Positions 60,532-64,000 of a stretch of 64,000 nt of DNA are shown here, piece by piece; within the stretch, counting starts at the first letter, position 1; every line of letters starts with the position of its first letter. Source of the stretch: Seriola aureovittata (taxonomy: Eukaryota > Chordata > Actinopteri > Carangiformes > Carangidae); NCBI RefSeq assembly GCF_021018895.1, contig NC_079373.1, positions 9,024,501 through 9,088,500 of the forward strand. Reading direction: 5' to 3'. Both the position numbers and the translations under genes were made by a program. The notes under the pieces were generated by a model that searched no databases, was not told the origin of the DNA, and saw only the letters and a list, made by a program, of their open reading frames with translations.

Positions 60532-60544
60532 AGGTCAAAGGTCA
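60532..60544 (+). promoter_or_regulatory. Second perfect DR1 motif (repeat-borne)
   Basis: AGGTCA A AGGTCA again, 128 bases from the first and in the same orientation, in the same element. Confidence 0.5.
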
Positions 60545-61279
60545 ACTTCACTGTGACATCGTTTCTGCAAAAACACTTTTCTGGCCATTATTCAACGCTG
60601 TAACTCAGGAACAGAAGAAGAGATTGTGACCATATTTCACATTCAGTCAGATACTGAATTGGTGACACGAATCTTAGATGCCCATCTTGAATCTGTAATG
60701 ATTTTGTGCTTTGTAGATCTTCTGCTCCTGGACTGATATGGATGGAAATTGAAACTTGACTAGTTGGCAGAAGCATACAACCACAAGGCAGTAGTTCTAG
60801 TTTTGTCTTGATAAGTAAACTGAATATGTTTGTGTTTTAGAGTGTTAGCGAGACAAAACAAACAATTTGAAGAGGTCAACCTGGTTTGTGGTGTGCATTT
60901 TTCTTTACATTTTAAAAGCAAAACAAATAATTGATTAATTGAGAAAATTATAAGCAGCTTATCTATAATGACAATGATCAATAGTTTCAACCCTAGTCCA
61001 TATCAACTTCAGTTTTTAGAAATAAAATAAATAACTATTTTGCAGATTTGTCTGCTTTGCAATCAGCCTCTTGTGCTGTGTAGTTCATCATTTTATACAC
61101 ATTAAGAACTAACAGAGAACTAGTGTTCAGTGTTCTGTTTTGGCTCAAGGAGGGCTGAGAGGTTCAGTTACGCCTGAGTCCGCCAGTGCTCAAAATATAC
61201 TTGCAATGCATTCAAGGGACAGACAAGCTTTAGACTAATAACAAATGATAAATGATCTCATTACATTCATTTGACAGAT

Positions 61280-61425
61280 TATTTTGTCCAACACTCATTG
61301 GGAACAGTTTGGGGTTCAGTGTCTTGTTCAAGGACACACTGACATCTGGACAGCAGGACCTGGAGATTAAACCATCAGCCCTACCATTAATGATTGATTC
61401 TCTTTACCAACAGAGCTACTTAGTA
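61280..61425 (+). repeat. Dispersed repeat fragment (gttcagtgtcttgttcaagg type)
   Basis: Contains ggggttcagtgtcttgttca, aggacacactgacatctgga and ctttaccaacagagctact. These are phrases of a common fish interspersed repeat known to me from general familiarity; family not named. Confidence 0.55.
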
Positions 61426-62330
61426 TAAATGGCAAAATTCAGTCAGATATGACTGGTGAACAAAGACACCATGAATCAAAAATATTTCTAATGGCTACAT
61501 TTTTAATGTTTGATTAACTGGAAACATGTACAGTATGTTCTCAGTGCAAGTGAAGAACATTAAGTGAGTCTGACAGCCCCTGGCACAGGCTTGTTCTATA
61601 AAAATAAACTATAATGTAAAATGATGAGAGTGGGTTTGATGAAGCATCCAATAAGTTACAAGTCCATGAGGGATCTAAGGTGGGAAAGGAAAGCAGGACC
61701 ATCAAAAAGAAACATCAAATTAAAACTCAACCACAAAAGAACATTTACAGGATATAACTAAAGTGCATTATGGAATTTAGTCAGCAGCACCATGATACAT
61801 TCACAAAATAAATACACACTTTCAAAGTGAAATAAATTATGGCAGAACAGTTCGAACAGATGTAATGATTGAACAGTATGTTTGTAACTATAAGTCCACG
61901 ATAGTCAACACATATATAGCCAAACAAAAGTAGACCACTCAGCATCCCGATTTTTGTGAAATTACATTATATTTAGGCAATAAATACTTCCTCCTGTGCT
62001 CTACTTGTGCACACTGTTTAGAGATGATAACATATGCATTGTTTTGAATTAAATCAGGGTTACAGAGGCAGAAAGATTTTCCAAATAAATATGGACGAAG
62101 GTGATGGTGATGAAGCTCCAGGAAGTATGAGATTGTTTTAAAACACAACAATACACACGTAGCAAAATAGTATCATACAAGCACAGCCCCGTGCCCTTGA
62201 TATAACTGTGACTGAGTCAGCCGTGGTTCAAGTCTGTCAGACCTCAGTCAAGCTGGAACTGTGTCAGTGTCTTAGTGTGGTACCATATAAAGGCTATTAG
62301 TAGTGTCTCTCAGCCAGGGTACCGCATCCT
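61426..62330 (-). other. pthlh: Probable pthlh 3'UTR and spacer
   Basis: Unique-looking sequence immediately downstream of the pthlh stop, with aataaa words in both directions and no coding potential. The UTR end is not fixed. Confidence 0.45.
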
Positions 62331-63446
62331 TTATGGCTCCTTTGTAGTGACAGACCGTGCCCGCCTCCGCTTCTTGTCATTCTCTCTGCGTCGGCCTAAC
62401 CTCACCTTTTTTTTCCTCTTGGTGGCCACTTTCAGCGGCTGGTCCTTATAAGCAAGAGCCTTGTTGGTCTCCTGTGGCAGATTAGGGCCCTCTCTGTCCA
62501 GCCTGAACCTGTCAGGGAGATTTTTGGTTGCCCCTGGGGGCTTCTGGTGTAGAGCATTCCCACTAAAGGTTTGGCTTGGGGTTCTGCTCTGCACAGGTGG
62601 CGCTCGCTCATCAGCTGTGTGCACCTCCTCCAGCAGCTCCTGCAGCCACATGCGACGCTTGAACTCCTGCAAGGAGCGGCCTTTGTCATGCATAAGCTGG
62701 GCGTGGCTCACTGACCTCCTCCTTAAAGCAAAACAAGGGAGACAGACTCAATCAGCATGTACTGAAAACAGAAAGTGGAGTAAAAGCTTCTTTTTAGATT
62801 TGAAACGAGCTTCCTAAAAAAAGAATCATGTATGATTAGAGCTGTTGGAGTTCATGGTTGACTTTTTCTTAGTCTGTTAGAAATCTGTTTTAATTTCTGT
62901 TGTTCTGTCTGATTTCTCTTAGATTTCCACTGAAGCAAGCACATTTCTCTCTTCTTTTACATTTTGTCCCTTGTTGTAATTTCATATGATACTGTGGTGT
63001 CCAGTTTATGTGTGGAACAGTTTTAGAAGTGTTGGCAAGTGAAATTCAAGGTCAGGCTCGATGAAACCTCAGTACAGTAGGTGGCAGCATAAACAAGTTT
63101 CTGAGAGCCATCACTAGTCTGAGCTGAAGACCCCAAAAAAGCCAGAGCTGAAACAGAAAACCTCCTCTACCTAAATTTAATCTGTACAGGTAAACTGTGG
63201 TTGTGTCTTCTGAATCAGGAAACAGGAATATTTTGTTTCATCATATTTAATTATTAACTAGTCCTTAATTTTCAAAGTTCCATATTGCATAACATTTAAT
63301 TATTTTTTGTGCTTTTCAAAATCAATGTAAAAAATAACTCACGTTCTGCTACTAAGTGCATCAATTGGTCTCCCATCAAGAGTCACTGGGGAGCACAGCA
63401 AGAACACAGCCAGACTCCACTGATGAAGCATGACTATAGAGCACAT
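62331..63446 (-). CDS. pthlha: Parathyroid hormone-like hormone (PTHrP) precursor
   Basis: Two coding exons, 63446-63343 and 62721-62331, joined in frame (donor gaac^gtgagt, acceptor ctttaag) to give 164 residues. Exon 1 encodes a signal peptide (MLHQWSLAVFLLCSPVTLDG from the second Met) and the start of the propeptide (RPIDALSSR). Exon 2 begins at the propeptide processing site TRR, after which mature peptide SVSHAQLMHDKGRSLQEFKR starts, continuing RMWLQELLEEVHTADE: the PTH1R-activating N-terminal domain and amphipathic helix, with the HDKG hallmark. The mid-region keeps LPQETNKALAYKDQPLK, as in mammalian PTHrP; the basic KRKKKVRLGRRR and KKRRRAR stretch matches its nuclear-localisation region. 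It ends TTKEP. The N-terminal peptide matches the fish PthrPa type, hence the symbol (a-type from memory, not aligned). It acts on calcium balance, cartilage and bone through PTH receptors. Two candidate Mets (63446, and 15 bases on) precede the signal peptide. Confidence 0.93.
62722..63342 (-). other. pthlh: pthlh intron between coding exons
   Basis: 621 bases with GT-AG ends. The splice falls just before the TRR processing site, the position of the corresponding intron in vertebrate PTH and PTHLH genes. No repeat or gene recognised inside. Confidence 0.75.
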
Positions 63447-63671
63447 CCTTAAGCCAAAGATCTGAAGAACACAGGAAATATTATATCAGTCACTTTACTT
63501 AATTAAGAAAAACTTTGTTTTATTAATTAATACTAAATTGTTTATCTGCTTTTAAATAATTTATCTGTCTAGCAGATAAATGACAGTTCCTGAGTAGGTA
63601 AGATCTCCCAGGTGGCATTACTTGAGCCAAAAAACAGTTTATTAAAGTTAAGAGGAAACTTTAAGACTTAC

Positions 63672-63890
63672 ATGATGTGAATTCGTACAATGAAAATCCA
63701 CAAAAAGGTCAGTCTGCAAGCTCTTTAGAGATGATCTTGTTGCAAAAATTCATTTACCAACCAAAAAAAAATTTTTCTGCCATATACAATTTGGCCAGTT
63801 CAAAACGTGTGTCCAGATCCATTGGTGTGAAGGCAGCCTGGGGAAATCCCCCGTCAGTCTGCTCCATTCATTTGCCTCCCAACAGTGTGT
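63672..63890 (-). other. pthlh: Candidate noncoding exon 1 of pthlh
   Basis: Minus-strand donor cacatcat^gtaagtc at 63672/63671 matches consensus and can join the acceptor ttcttcag at 63462/63461, giving a 210-base intron before the signal-peptide exon. The 5' limit is inferred from a TATA-like word upstream. Confidence 0.45.
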
Positions 63891-64000
63891 GTTGAGCTAT
63901 TTATTTCTCCCCAGCGTCCCAATTAAAAGAGAGATAAAGATAGAAAGAGCAGCAGCAGCCCATCAGCTGCAGAGCTGCCACTCCACTCGATCCTGTAGTA
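63891..64000 (-). promoter_or_regulatory. pthlh: Candidate pthlh promoter
   Basis: Minus strand has a TATA-like aaataaatag about 63897-63906, some 30 bases before the proposed start. Just downstream, the + strand gggaaatccc at 63841-63850 matches the NF-kB consensus GGGRNWYYCC. Inferred from position and motifs only. Confidence 0.35.

Larger units (their letters stand above)
60280..60780 (+). repeat. Fish repeat with ggtcaaaggtca motifs, nested in family A copy
   Basis: Starts near gcgatatcttaggaatgcct, has ccataactgaagaattcata, taatgacagttatatcctaa and gagattgtgaccatatttca, and ends near tttgtagatcttctgctcct. I recognise it as a widespread fish element with a long conserved body. It carries two DR1 motifs (60404-60416, 60532-60544). 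Confidence 0.65.
60105..60996 (-). repeat. TIR repeat family A copy split by another repeat
   Basis: Left part 60105-60275: gctgaaataattagttgatt, caaaaatgccaaacatttgc and tcttctcaaatgtgaggact. Right part about 60830-60996: aattgattaattgagaaaat, ending tagtttcaaccctag. Both ends are present in one orientation, so they belong to one element interrupted by the 60280-60780 repeat. Confidence 0.7.

Noticed and set aside
62461..62817. 118-codon + strand frame over pthlh exon 2
   Set aside because: Shadow of the PTHrP coding sequence on the opposite strand.
63841..63850. NF-kB site as proof of inflammatory control of pthlh
   Set aside because: A single 10-base match is expected by chance fairly often; mentioned only as a motif within the promoter entry.

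Overview
This window is vertebrate nuclear DNA, almost certainly from a ray-finned (teleost, probably percomorph-type) fish. The evidence is GT-AG introns throughout, vertebrate-type proteins (CNOT4, Kv1 channels, PTHrP with the fish-type mature N-terminus), and dense dispersed repeats of kinds familiar from fish genomes. All calls were made by reading translations and splice sites by eye; no alignment or database search was run.

Layout. (1) 56-5857, + strand: the 3' part of a multi-exon gene for a bifunctional pseudouridine-5'-phosphate glycosidase / PfkB-type sugar kinase; its 5' exons lie left of the window. (2) ~6960-17430, + strand: complete cnot4 (RING E3 ligase of the CCR4-NOT complex), with a noncoding first exon, 12 coding exons and a 3'UTR ending near an AATAAA at 17414. 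(3) 17431-29300: about 12 kb with no recognisable gene but many repeat remnants. (4) 29300-42000, - strand: two single-coding-exon Shaker-type (Kv1) potassium channel genes, kcna6-like upstream and kcna1 downstream, as in the tetrapod KCNA6-KCNA1 cluster, with a probable long kcna1 3'UTR. (5) 42000-57200: repeat-rich intergenic DNA with a broken Penelope-like retroelement that keeps a GIY-YIG endonuclease domain and a hammerhead-ribozyme-like 3' motif. (6) 57315-58770, - strand: a rhodopsin-family peptide-type GPCR with a noncoding first exon. (7) 58800-62330: repeats, including one element inserted inside another. (8) 62331-~63900, - strand: pthlh (fish pthlha type), complete, with its noncoding first exon and a candidate promoter at the window edge.

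The genes do not form a pathway. They cover nucleoside salvage (gene 1), mRNA decay and ubiquitination (gene 2), neuronal excitability (the channels) and endocrine or peptide signalling (GPCR and PTHrP). The most distinctive points are the fused PsuG-PfkB enzyme, atypical outer-pore residues in both Kv1 channels, the absence of kcna5 beside kcna1, a 5'-inverted Penelope-like insertion carrying a minimal hammerhead-like core, and a repeat carrying two perfect DR1 nuclear-receptor motifs between the GPCR and pthlh.
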